Shown: positions 1-7,929, numbered from the stretch's first letter. The stretch is 64,000 nucleotides of DNA from Paracoccaceae bacterium (GCA_024742695.1 JANSXY010000019.1:1-64000); one strand, 5' to 3'. Translations and numbers: made by a program. The notes: generated by a model not told the origin, from the letters alone.

Positions 1-561
1 CGGGGCGACCGGCGCGGCGGCCCGCGCTTGCGACGGGGTCGGCGCGCCGGGCGCGGCCGCGGGCTTCGGCGCGGCACCCGGTGCGGGCGCCGCCGTCTTC
101 GTCGCGGGGATCGCGCCGGCAGGGGCCGCCGCGGGCGGCCTGGCCCAGGGCGTTGCGGTGCCGGCACCGCGCCCCGCCGCGCCGGGCGCGGTCGCAACCG
201 GCGCGGGGCCGGCCTTTGCCGCGGCTTGCGCGGGGCGTGGCATGGAACCGGGCGCTGCCGCCGGAACCGGCTGCGGCCGGGTGGCATCGGCGGGGACGGC
301 GGCCACCTCGGTCGCGGTATCGATGGCGGTCGGCTGCGGCGGCTTCGCCGGATCGGCGGGCGGTGTCGGTGTGGCCCCGAAGGCGCGGGTGGGGCCGACC
401 GGCACGAGGTCGCGGGGGGCGATGCGCAGGCCGGCCGCCGGCGGGCTGGACCGCGGGGTCAGCACCCCGCCGCCGGATTCCGCCAGGCGGTCCAGCTTGG
501 AGGCGAACGTGTCTGCCTGTTCGCGTTCGGCAGACACGCCGTGATCGCCATAGTCCTTCAT
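1..561 (-). CDS. Pro/Ala-rich protein of unknown function, 3' end beyond window
   Basis: The reading frame opens with ATG at 561-559, behind an AGGAG ribosome binding site about seven bases upstream, and stays open for 187 codons to the edge of the window, so the C-terminus is missing. The first ~45 residues are charged and ordinary; after that the chain is dominated by proline and alanine with scattered threonine and lysine, as in a disordered linker or a periplasm-spanning segment. No signal peptide, membrane segment or catalytic motif is visible in this part. It follows the repeat protein 596-2551 by 34 bp on the same strand, so the two are probably co-transcribed. The missing part could hold a recognisable domain, for example of a secretion component, but nothing here proves it. 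The opposite strand also has long Arg-rich open frames; I prefer this one because of its RBS and operon position. Confidence 0.6.
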   Translation of the reverse strand, partial: MKDYGDHGVSAEREQADTFASKLDRLAESGGGVLTPRSSPPAAGLRIAPRDLVPVGPTRAFGATPTPPADPAKPPQPTAIDTATEVAAVPADATRPQPVPAAAPGSMPRPAQAAAKAGPAPVATAPGAAGRGAGTATPWARPPAAAPAGAIPATKTAAPAPGAAPKPAAAPGAPTPSQARAAAPVAP

Positions 562-595
562 CAACCGCTCCTGCGAAAAATCGATACCGGACCCG

Positions 596-2551
596 TCAGG
601 CGAGGACGGAGTGCATCACGTCGTAGCCCCCGCCATCCGACATCGACGGCGCCGCCGGGCCGCCATCTTCGTCAGTCACGGGGGCTATCATGTCATCGGC
701 GAGAAAGGCCACCGCTTCAGACGCCAGCCCCGGCATCATCACGTCGGCCGGCACCGCCTCCTCGTCGATCAGCCCGGCCTGGTGGATCAGCGCGTCGCTG
801 TAGGCCTCGCCCTCCACCATGACCGTCGAATCGAGCCCGATATCGACGATCTTCGCGGCGTTGAGCAGCGCGTTCGCGCCCGTCGCGACCGTCATCTGGT
901 CGTCCATGCCGGCGACGAATTCCTGCATCGCGAGGTAGACCTGGTCGGAGTCGCCCACGATGTTCTGCTGCCGGATGACGTTTTCCTCGATCAGGTCGCC
1001 GGTGATGTGCAGCACCGAAAGCGTTGTCTTGCCGGCGAACAGCTCGTCCTTCGCGACATCCTTCGAGATGTTCTTTTCGCCCTTCGCCAAGGCCTTGAGG
1101 TCATCGCGGAACGCCTTGGTCATCTCGGCGACCGTGTCGACGCCGGTCTTCTCGATCGCGGCGCTGTTCTGCAGGTAGTTGCCGCTGCTGTCGACCACGT
1201 CGAACGGCTTGCCGGCCCAACCGATCGTGTCGTCGTCAAGCAGGACGTTGATCTGCTCGATCACGTTCAGCGTGATCATGTTGCCGCCGACGATGATCAG
1301 ATCGTAGTGGAAACCCAGCTCGAAAAGCTGGGCCATGTTCGACAGGATGTTGCCGCCCATAACGATCTCGGTGGCCGCGGCGGTGAAGACGACCTCGGCC
1401 GAGTCGTGGTCGGCGGCGAAGATGTACTGGTCGATGAAGTTCTTCAGAACCACGTCGCCCTTGACCGTGACGGTGTGCCAGAAGCTTGGCAGCAGCGGCT
1501 CGCCGCCGGCCGACGGATCGGCGGTAAGCTTGGGGGCGGCCATTTCCTCGGACAGTTTCGCGGCGTTCACCGCCCGCGTGCCCGCCTGCTCGCCGATCAC
1601 GCCGGTATCCTTGTCGGAGACGACGTTGACCTGGCTGATGATGTCGATGCTGATGTAGCTGCCCGCCACGGCGATGACGCCGGCGTCGATCCAGTTCGTG
1701 GCGATCACCGCCTCGTTGATGGCAAGATTGCCGCCGGCCTGAAGGTGGTGGCCCTCCGGCACCGCCCAGGGATTGGGCGCCTCGTCCGCATCGTCCGCGT
1801 CGTCATCCTTGTCGGGGAACAGGCCGGCGGGGGCATTGTCACGGAAATCCGGCATCTCGTCGGCCGCCACGCCGTCGATGAACAGCCCCTTCGCCTCGGC
1901 ACCGCGCAGCACGGCGACGGTGGCCCCGGTTTCTTCGGCCACGGCCCCCTCGGCGGCCGCGTCGACGATGCCGCGCGCCGCGTCGACGGTCGGCAGCGCA
2001 TCGGTCGTCAGCGTGCTGGCAAGGCCCAGCGACAGGTCCGCAGCCTCGGTTGCCAGCGCCTCGAGGCGCGCGGCGAAGACCTCGGGCGGCAGGAACGGAA
2101 TGCCAAGGCCGAAGCTCAGAACGTCATTGTCGGACAGAAACGCCTTTTGCAGCGTCACCGTCGCGATCGAATTCGGCAGCGGGATATCCCATTCCGGCAC
2201 CGGCGGCGGCATCGACAAGGACGCGCCGCCCGGATCCAGAAGGGGCTGGCCGTACTGGTCGAGCGGGGCCGGTGGCGTCAGACCGGGTATGCCGAGGGGA
2301 AACAACGGCGCGGCATCCGGGGCTGCGGCGGGCTTCAGCACCGCCGGAACCTGCAAGCCGGGCTCGAACCCTTTCAGGTCGTAGGGCGCGCGGACGGAAA
2401 ACTTGAAGCTGGGCAGATCGGCGGCCTCGTCGGCCTCGCGCTCGGCGGCGCGGAAGGCATCGTAGCCGTCCCGCATCCGGACCGCCTCGATATCGAGGTG
2501 CAACGCACCGATGAAATGCGCAATCGCATCTGTCGTACGATCCAGCGCCAT
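596..2551 (-). CDS. Beta-repeat protein, putative secreted/surface component
   Basis: This is a 651-residue protein that I cannot assign to a named family. ATG at 2551 is preferred over an in-frame GTG at 2569 because GGAGGAGG lies about eight bases before the ATG. Residues 1-265 are mixed and acidic, with Pro-rich stretches and an Asp-rich linker near 247-260. From about residue 270 to 595 there is an imperfect repeat: a short beta-like run, then V-x-G-G-N or V-x-G-D, then hydrophobic/Asn positions, then I-x-Q-x-N-V and an Asp cluster (for example GGNMITLNVIEQINVLLDDD). Two units of about 80 residues (about 363-441 and 515-597) align with each other. No signal peptide is seen, which would fit type I or another Sec-independent export, but this is inference. 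The acidic protein upstream ends in the same motif. Alternatives include an adhesin, an S-layer component or an amyloid-like matrix protein. Confidence 0.75.
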   Translation of the reverse strand: MALDRTTDAIAHFIGALHLDIEAVRMRDGYDAFRAAEREADEAADLPSFKFSVRAPYDLKGFEPGLQVPAVLKPAAAPDAAPLFPLGIPGLTPPAPLDQYGQPLLDPGGASLSMPPPVPEWDIPLPNSIATVTLQKAFLSDNDVLSFGLGIPFLPPEVFAARLEALATEAADLSLGLASTLTTDALPTVDAARGIVDAAAEGAVAEETGATVAVLRGAEAKGLFIDGVAADEMPDFRDNAPAGLFPDKDDDADDADEAPNPWAVPEGHHLQAGGNLAINEAVIATNWIDAGVIAVAGSYISIDIISQVNVVSDKDTGVIGEQAGTRAVNAAKLSEEMAAPKLTADPSAGGEPLLPSFWHTVTVKGDVVLKNFIDQYIFAADHDSAEVVFTAAATEIVMGGNILSNMAQLFELGFHYDLIIVGGNMITLNVIEQINVLLDDDTIGWAGKPFDVVDSSGNYLQNSAAIEKTGVDTVAEMTKAFRDDLKALAKGEKNISKDVAKDELFAGKTTLSVLHITGDLIEENVIRQQNIVGDSDQVYLAMQEFVAGMDDQMTVATGANALLNAAKIVDIGLDSTVMVEGEAYSDALIHQAGLIDEEAVPADVMMPGLASEAVAFLADDMIAPVTDEDGGPAAPSMSDGGGYDVMHSVLA

Positions 2552-2616
2552 TTCCTCTGCCTCCTCCACTCAATGTCACGATCGGGCCTGTCGACACCCC
2601 GGCCCGGCGGGGACGT

Positions 2617-2642
2617 GAGGGGGCCGGCGGGCCGGCCCCCTC
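2617..2642 (-). terminator. Perfect 12-bp hairpin between two repeat-protein genes
   Basis: The arms 2617-2628 and 2631-2642 are perfectly complementary and entirely G/C-rich apart from the terminal pairs, with only two bases between them. It sits just after the stop of the acidic protein gene (2661) and 66 bp before the start of the next gene (2551). No U-run follows on the minus strand. It is therefore more likely a partial terminator or an mRNA 3'-end stabiliser than a full stop, and would let the first gene be made in excess over the second. Confidence 0.6.
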
Positions 2643-2660
2643 TCGATCCGGTGGATCGAT

Positions 2661-4784
2661 TTACATGTCGTCGTCGCCGACGACCGACGAGTTCAGGTTG
2701 CCGCCGACAACCGTCATGTCGACGGAGTTGCCGAGGATGTTGGCGCCCATCACGATGCTCTGGTTGAACGCCGCGACGTCGATCGTCGCGTCCGCCGAAG
2801 CGAAGGATTCGCCGGTGACGTAGCCGTCGTCGCCGTTGTTCGAACCCCAGGTGCCGCCGGCACCACCGCCGCCGCCGCCGCCGTTCGTCGCGGTGCCGCC
2901 GTCGCCGCCCATCGCCGAACCGACGTTGGTATCGACGAGGCCCGCGCCGCCGGTCGCCGCGTCGCCCGCGCCGCCGGTAGCATTGTTGGTGCCACCCGCG
3001 CCGGTGCTGGCGATTTCGGCGGTCGAGGTGCCGGTGCCGGTGGCGGTGTTGGTCGCGTCGTCATCCGACGAACCTTCACCACCGTAGCCGGCGATCGCCT
3101 CGGCCATCGAGTCCGAGCTGCCGTCGACGTCCTGACGGGCGAAGACATCGGCCAGGCCGCCCGCACCGCCGGTAGCGTCGGTGGTCACGGTGCCTTCGGT
3201 GCTGGCATCCGAGTCCGAGTCGGCCTCGTTGCCGGCCTCGCCCGAGCCGGTGTTGTCGACGCTGCCCGTGCCGGTGCCGTCGCCGGTGACATCGAGATCG
3301 GCGTCGCTGGTGCCGCCAGCGCCGGCGGTCGAGGTGCCGGTGCCGGTGCCGTCGGCGGTGCCGGTGGCATCGCCCGCGTCACCATCGACATAGCCGCTGT
3401 TGCCGGCGTCGGCGCCAGCCAGGCCCAGGCCGGCCGCTTCAGCCTCGGCCTCGCTTTCGGCCTCGCTGTCGGCATCGGCATCCTCGGCATTGGCCGCCGC
3501 AAGGGTGAGCGGCGCGATCGTGCCGGCCCCCGCGAGGTTAGCCGCGCCGGCAGCGCTGTCAGCCGGGGCGCTATCTGCCTCGGCGCCAGCAAGGCCAACG
3601 CCGATCGCACCGGCATCGCCGGCGTCGCCGCTGTCGCCTTCGGCTTCGCTTTCCGCTTCAACCCCGGCCAGACCAACGCCAAGGGCGCCCGAGTCGCCAC
3701 CGTCGGCATCGTCGGCTTCCGCCTCCGAGTCGGACGGCCCGACGCCGAGACCGGCGGCCAGCGCGCCGGCATCGCCGGAATTGGCGTTGCCGGTTTCCGA
3801 ACCCGCGGCGGACCCCGTCAGGCCCAGGCCGAAGCCCAGCGCACCGGCGTCGCCAGCGTCACCGACCGTGCCGTCGTTGTCGCTGTCGGCTTCGGTATCG
3901 GTTTCGGCATCGCTTTCGGCGTCGGCTGCGCCGCCTTCGCCGCCTTCGCTGTCGCTGTCGGTTTCGGAGGAGCCGAGGCCAAGCCCGACACCGAGCGAAC
4001 CGGCATCCGCGTCACCGCCGTTGGCGTCTTCGGCATCGGCGTCGCCGCCTTCCGACTCGGCTTCGCCGCCCCCGGCGAAGCCGCCGAACGCGGTGCCGCC
4101 GTTGCCGTCGTCGCCATTGGCCTCGGCGTCGCCGCCGCCGTCGCCGCCGGAGCCGCCGGCATTGATGCCGTCGCCGGATTCGGCCGTGCCACCATGTGCG
4201 TCACCCGACATCTCGAACGTGCCGTCGTTCGAGATCGAGACATCGCGAAGGCTGTCGTTGTCCGCGAGGTTCGCGGTCTGGACGTTGACGGCCGCAGAAG
4301 CAGGGCCACCACCGGTCAGCGAGTTGTTGAGAAGGTTGTTGAGGTCGATGTCGTCGCCGGGATCGACATCGCCGCCGGCGGCATAGACGTCACCCATCGA
4401 GGCGCCATTGTCGAGATCGATGTCGACCATGTCGTCATCGCGCGGGATCCACTCGCCGCCGCCAAAGTCGATGTGGACGGAGTTCGAGTTGTCGTTGCTG
4501 TCGTCACCGCCGTTGGTGTTGGCCTGCTGCTGGCCCTGGAGTTGGCCCTGAAGCTGGCCCTGGTTCTGGTCCTGCTCCTGATCGCTGCGGGCACGCGCGT
4601 CAGAGGCGGCGTCGGCCTCGGCCTTTGCCTTGGCATCGGCGTCCGCGGCCGCGGTCTGCTCCTGCTGCTGCATGTCGGCCTCGATCTCGGCCTGCGCGAT
4701 ATCGATATCCGCAGTGACGTCGATGTCGGCGTCGGCGACATTGAGATCATCGAAAAAGATATTGTTCGTACGTTGAACAACCAT
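2661..4784 (-). CDS. Highly acidic low-complexity Gly/Ala/Asp/Ser protein, putative secreted matrix protein
   Basis: This is a 707-residue protein of extreme composition: Gly, Ala, Asp, Glu, Ser and Thr make up most of it, with almost no Lys or Arg after residue 130, so it should be strongly acidic. The order is: a short N-terminus; an Ala/Asp/Glu segment with a Gln-rich tract (GQLQGQLQGQQQ near residue 80); a short Asp-rich ordered part (about 100-180); Gly-rich repeats, including at least five copies of a D-A-G-A-L-G-V-G-L-type motif followed by Ser/Glu/Asp runs; Thr/Gly-rich repeats; and a C-terminus with G-A-N-I-L-G-N and G-G-N-L followed by a terminal Asp cluster. That end matches the repeat of 596-2551. 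ATG at 4784 follows AAGGAA. It is the first gene of its operon, behind a 0.9-kb upstream region. The pattern recalls RTX-less type I substrates or matrix proteins; function unknown. Confidence 0.75.
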   Translation of the reverse strand: MVVQRTNNIFFDDLNVADADIDVTADIDIAQAEIEADMQQQEQTAAADADAKAKAEADAASDARARSDQEQDQNQGQLQGQLQGQQQANTNGGDDSNDNSNSVHIDFGGGEWIPRDDDMVDIDLDNGASMGDVYAAGGDVDPGDDIDLNNLLNNSLTGGGPASAAVNVQTANLADNDSLRDVSISNDGTFEMSGDAHGGTAESGDGINAGGSGGDGGGDAEANGDDGNGGTAFGGFAGGGEAESEGGDADAEDANGGDADAGSLGVGLGLGSSETDSDSEGGEGGAADAESDAETDTEADSDNDGTVGDAGDAGALGFGLGLTGSAAGSETGNANSGDAGALAAGLGVGPSDSEAEADDADGGDSGALGVGLAGVEAESEAEGDSGDAGDAGAIGVGLAGAEADSAPADSAAGAANLAGAGTIAPLTLAAANAEDADADSEAESEAEAEAAGLGLAGADAGNSGYVDGDAGDATGTADGTGTGTSTAGAGGTSDADLDVTGDGTGTGSVDNTGSGEAGNEADSDSDASTEGTVTTDATGGAGGLADVFARQDVDGSSDSMAEAIAGYGGEGSSDDDATNTATGTGTSTAEIASTGAGGTNNATGGAGDAATGGAGLVDTNVGSAMGGDGGTATNGGGGGGGAGGTWGSNNGDDGYVTGESFASADATIDVAAFNQSIVMGANILGNSVDMTVVGGNLNSSVVGDDDM
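3410..4030 (-). repeat. Intragenic degenerate repeats (D-A-G-A-L-G-x-G-L units)
   Basis: Inside the acidic protein, at least five units of roughly 25-45 codons begin with D-A/S-G-A/S-L/I-G/A-x-G-L and continue with Ser-Glu-Ala-Glu or Asp-Ala runs. The unit variants read DAGSLGVGLGLG, DAGALGFGLGLTG, DAGALAAGLGVG, DSGALGVGLAG and DAGAIGVGLAG. Codon choices vary between copies, so the protein pattern rather than the DNA is being conserved. Confidence 0.7.
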
Positions 4785-5052
4785 AACGGGATTCCTTGCA
4801 ATACTTGCCCGACCTCGCCGCCACTCTGTTCAAGGCAGCACTTGGCATGGGCTGTTTCGATCGTTGAACGATTTGGGCCGGTGACGGTCACGTCGCTTGG
4901 CTTGTCCGAACGGCGGCCTCACCGGATGCAGTCAATCTGCGTTCGGCCTCCCCTCCTTTCCGCGCGGCTGCGCCTGGTGGCGTCTGCCGCTTGCCGGACC
5001 GCCCGTGGGCCGCACCCGTGAAAAAAGGGGCGCATGGATCCGGCTACAAAAA

Positions 5053-5064
5053 ATTGTTCACAAT
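5053..5064. promoter_or_regulatory. Inverted repeat ATTGT-TC-ACAAT
   Basis: Five-base arms with a two-base spacer lie in the AT-rich part of the region upstream of the acidic-protein operon. It is a possible operator; the regulator is not known. Confidence 0.3.
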
Positions 5065-5132
5065 GGCCGGCCCGAAATGGCCGACACCGCGAGAATCGCA
5101 TTCAGGGGACAAGCGCGAAAGCTAGACGAAGT

Positions 5133-5149
5133 GTTAATGAAGCATTAAC
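5133..5149. promoter_or_regulatory. 17-bp inverted repeat GTTAATG-AAG-CATTAAC
   Basis: Perfect seven-base arms flank a three-base centre. The same half-site recurs at 5188-5194. Size and symmetry suit a dimeric LuxR-type or other HTH regulator; the LuxR gene at 5689 is the obvious candidate binder, but that is inference. Confidence 0.45.
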
Positions 5150-5557
5150 GTCAGCTAAGGCGTTGTTTATAAATGTTATTTTTCGTGGTTAATGCCGCGA
5201 CTGTGATTGCCTGGCGAGATGTCGAAGGGGTGATGGCACATCCGAACGGCATGGTTTTCACGCATCGCGAACGACCAAGCCCCTATCTACAAGACTGTCT
5301 TTCGATAGTATCGCCACCCCTTCGATGGCCGGCGCGCCGGCCGTGGCGGAGCCAGGAAAACCCGGGGATCAGGACAAGCTGACTACATCCTTCGATTAGG
5401 AGGATGAGGGCATCGCGACATCTTTCTGATGCGCCGGCCGCCATCCCCCATGCTGCCGACCGCGCCCACCAACACGCATGCCCTGCGTTGCGGGGCCGCG
5501 GAAACGGGGCGGCGGGCGGCAGGACGCCGCGCCGCCGCGTGCCCTGTCACGAAGACT

Positions 5558-5570
5558 AGTGTCCGACACT
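5558..5570. promoter_or_regulatory. Inverted repeat AGTGT-CCG-ACACT
   Basis: Five-base arms around a three-base centre, about 120 bp before the LuxR start codon. It may be an operator or part of the 5' leader of that gene. Confidence 0.3.
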
Positions 5571-5688
5571 ACCGAATCGGACTACACTGCTTCATTGCAT
5601 TGGTATGTGCCGCGGGTCTTGCCGACCCGGGTCGTTTTGTAAGCTTGTTTCCCCGATCGATTTTTTCTTGTCCCTTGGAAGGTTTCCT

Positions 5689-6417
5689 GTGCCTGTCATT
5701 GACGTGATCAGTCCCGATGGCGCCAGTCGCGCCGCCACGCAACTTCTTTTCATCGGAAGCCGCTTTGCCTTCCCGGACCTTGTCCTGCGCGGCCTCGGCG
5801 GGGAGTTCGCCGGCCTCGTGGTGTCCCGGCTCGAGGACTTCTCGCTGGAAAACGAACTCGACATGCCGCGCCTGCAACTGGCGGTGATCGAGGACGGCCA
5901 CGCCGACATCCTGCGCGACCGGTATGACGCGCTGCGCGAGCGGTTGGGCGGGGCGCCCGTGGCCCTGGCCTATCGCGATGCCGCCGTGGCGCGGGCGATG
6001 TTCGAACAACAGCAGTCTTCGGGAAGGTACGAGGGGCTGATGTTCGTGCCCCTCAAGGCCCCGGTCGCCGGTTTCGTATCGATGCTGCAAATCGCCCTGA
6101 CCGGAGAATTCGTCGTGCCCACCGAACTCGTCCGGTCCGGCCCGCAGGCACCCACCGAAGGCGCGGCCAGCCCCCCGCGCCGGCCCGAACACGCCGTCAA
6201 GGCGGCGCTGACCCAGCGCGAGCTTCAGGTGCTGGGCCTGGTGTCGGAAGGCCGACGCAACAAGACCATCGCCTGCGAACTGGGCGTGTCGGAGCACACG
6301 GTGAAACTGCACGTGCATCACATCATCTCGAAGATCGGCGTGAACAACCGCACACAGGCGGCCCAGTGGTTCCATGCCAACCGGCCGCCGGGCGGTTTCG
6401 GACGGGGAGATCCATGA
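5689..6417 (+). CDS. LuxR-family (CsgD-like) transcriptional regulator
   Basis: This 242-residue protein starts at GTG 5689, six bases after GGAAGG; longer in-frame starts lack an RBS and add an unlikely N-terminus. Residues 1-150 resemble a degenerate receiver domain, as in CsgD and VpsT-type regulators, without a clear phospho-acceptor constellation. A variable Pro-rich linker follows. Residues ~175-232 are a typical LuxR helix-turn-helix: LTQRELQVLGLVSEG, then N-K-T-I-A, then VSEHTVKLHVHHIISKIG and N-N-R-T-Q-A. It probably controls the divergent acidic/repeat-protein operon, in the way CsgD controls curli, although this is inference from position. It is translationally coupled to the next gene through an ATGA overlap. 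Confidence 0.85.
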   Translation: MPVIDVISPDGASRAATQLLFIGSRFAFPDLVLRGLGGEFAGLVVSRLEDFSLENELDMPRLQLAVIEDGHADILRDRYDALRERLGGAPVALAYRDAAVARAMFEQQQSSGRYEGLMFVPLKAPVAGFVSMLQIALTGEFVVPTELVRSGPQAPTEGAASPPRRPEHAVKAALTQRELQVLGLVSEGRRNKTIACELGVSEHTVKLHVHHIISKIGVNNRTQAAQWFHANRPPGGFGRGDP

Positions 6418-6914
6418 CGAACCGCGCGCCGGGACCGACCTTCGACGAGGCGCTCCTGCTCATCGGGCGGCTCAACTACACGTGGACGAACACCGAAAGC
6501 CTGCTGGTCCATATCATCGCGGGCCTTGCCCGGACCGACAAGGACACCGCCGTCGTCATCTTCCTGACGCTGAACACGATGCGCGCCCGCGTCGACCTTG
6601 TCGAACGCCTCGCCAAGCTCGACCGGACGCCGGCGGCGGACCGCGCGCGCATCCTCGCCGCGACGCGCACGCTGGTGCGGCTGTCGGCACCGCGCAACCG
6701 GTACAATCACTCGCTCTACGCCTTCGACCCCGACAGCGGCAATGTCCGCACCATCCTGATGCGGATCGCCGACCGGAAGGACGGGATCAAGGTCGGGCAA
6801 AGCACCGATCTCGACGCCGCGGCGATGCAGGAAATCCGCGGCGTGATCGACGAACTGGCCGACCTGAACCGCGAAATCTGGTCGATCATCCGCGATCTGG
6901 GCTACCCGCAGTAG
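6414..6914 (+). CDS. Small helical protein with HEPN-like R-x4-H motif
   Basis: This 166-residue protein begins at ATG 6414, overlapping the LuxR stop codon (ATGA), with GGGGAG upstream. It appears almost entirely alpha-helical. Around residues 94-99 it reads R-N-R-Y-N-H followed by S-L-Y, which fits the R-x4-6-H pattern of HEPN-fold proteins, with a polar residue after the Arg as in HEPN ribonucleases. Homologues that I remember from related alphaproteobacteria keep the same R-N-x-x-N-H core, but I cannot verify that here. It has no signal peptide or membrane segment. Being co-translated with the regulator, it may modulate that regulator or the target transcripts. The motif is short, so an unrelated helical fold is possible. 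Confidence 0.75.
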   Translation: MTNRAPGPTFDEALLLIGRLNYTWTNTESLLVHIIAGLARTDKDTAVVIFLTLNTMRARVDLVERLAKLDRTPAADRARILAATRTLVRLSAPRNRYNHSLYAFDPDSGNVRTILMRIADRKDGIKVGQSTDLDAAAMQEIRGVIDELADLNREIWSIIRDLGYPQ

Positions 6915-7101
6915 GCCGCCCGCGCCTCCGCCACCCGATCCGCGAAACCGTCTTAACCGCTTCGGGTTGGCGGGCTATGCTTGCATCGGGAATCTCCGAA
7001 AGGCCGAGCGCGGGGCACATCGCGCCGGGGCCGGGGACCGGGGCGAGGACAGACAGGAACCGTGCGCGCAGGTCAACCGGACCAGAACGGGAGGTTCCAC
7101 A

Positions 7102-7929
7102 ATGTGCGATATTTGCGTGTTGAACTCGGTCAAGGAGCGGATGCTGTCGCGCCGCGATTTCTTTCGCGGTTCCGCCGCGATGGCGGCGGGCGCGGGCATG
7201 GCCGGTATCGCCGCCCCGACCAGCGCCTTCGCCCAGGCGCCGCAACAGGTCGTCGACATGACCCACGAACTGTCCGAGGAGTTCCCGACCTTCGGCGGCG
7301 TGCCGGGCATCAGCTATGACAAGCAGTTCGACTTCGCCGACAACGGCTACAACCTCTACGTCCTCACGGTGAACGAGCACACGGGCACGCATATCGACGC
7401 GCCGCTGCATTTCTCGGCCGATGGCGCCTCGGTCGCCGAGATCCCGGTGGAAAGCCTGGCCTGTCCGCTCTGCGTGATCGACATCCGCGCCCGCGCCAGC
7501 GCGGACCGCGACACGCAGGTCACGCCGGACGACCTGAAGGAATGGATCGCCACCCACGGCCCGATCCCCGACGGCGCCTGCGTCGCGATGAATTCGGGCT
7601 GGGCGGCCAAGGTCGGCAGCGATGCGTTTCGCGGCGCCGATGCCGCGCGCGGCGGGTCGTTGCACTTCCCCGGTTTCCACATCGAGGCCACGCAGATGCT
7701 GCTGGAAGAAACCAGCGCGGTGGCGATGGCGGTGGACACGCTGTCGCTCGACCACGGGCCCTCGGCCGACTTCGCCACCCACTACGCCTGGCTGCCCGCC
7801 GGTCGCTACGGGATCGAATGCCTCGCCGGGCTCGACGCGATGCCGGCGGCGGGTGCGACGCTGATGGTCGGCGCGCCGAAGGTGCGCGGCGGCACCGGCG
7901 GCCCGGCCCGCATCACGGCCCTGGTCTGA
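7102..7929 (+). CDS. Cyclase family protein (Tat-exported metal-dependent hydrolase)
   Basis: This 275-residue member of the cyclase/KynB-like hydrolase family (Cyclase domain, PF04199) uses a divalent metal to hydrolyse or cyclise small substrates; kynurenine formamidase is the best-known relative. The metal site motif H-T-G-T-H-I-D lies at residues 93-99, and a further conserved His lies in the FPGFH segment. ATG 7102 is behind GGGAGG. A twin-arginine signal (S-R-R-D-F-F-R, residues 16-22) with an Ala-rich stretch ending near AFAQA points to folded export to the periplasm. Unusually, the Tat motif is preceded by a 15-residue leader with a C-x-x-C pair (M-C-D-I-C). The next gene overlaps by one base and is probably functionally linked. 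The substrate cannot be told from the sequence. Confidence 0.85.
   Translation: MCDICVLNSVKERMLSRRDFFRGSAAMAAGAGMAGIAAPTSAFAQAPQQVVDMTHELSEEFPTFGGVPGISYDKQFDFADNGYNLYVLTVNEHTGTHIDAPLHFSADGASVAEIPVESLACPLCVIDIRARASADRDTQVTPDDLKEWIATHGPIPDGACVAMNSGWAAKVGSDAFRGADAARGGSLHFPGFHIEATQMLLEETSAVAMAVDTLSLDHGPSADFATHYAWLPAGRYGIECLAGLDAMPAAGATLMVGAPKVRGGTGGPARITALV

Larger units (their letters stand above)
4785..5688. promoter_or_regulatory. 0.9-kb gene-free regulatory region between divergent units
   Basis: I see no convincing gene in this stretch. It is clearly more AT-rich around 5040-5330 than anything else in the window, as expected for promoter DNA in a GC-rich genome. It must hold the promoters for the leftward acidic-protein operon and the rightward LuxR gene. 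It contains several inverted repeats, listed separately, and an additional GTTAATG half-site at 5188-5194. Short open frames exist (5404, 5429) but have poor start contexts or random composition. Confidence 0.6.

Noticed and set aside
28-822. Long Arg/Gly-rich open frame on the plus strand at the left edge
   Set aside because: It is the antisense shadow of the minus-strand Pro/Ala-rich gene and of the end of the repeat protein; it has no RBS or domain.
5404-5707. Small open frames in the LuxR upstream region next to AGGAGG
   Set aside because: The AGGAGG at 5398 abuts the ATG at 5404 with no spacing, and the frames have random composition; possibly part of a leader, but not supported as genes.
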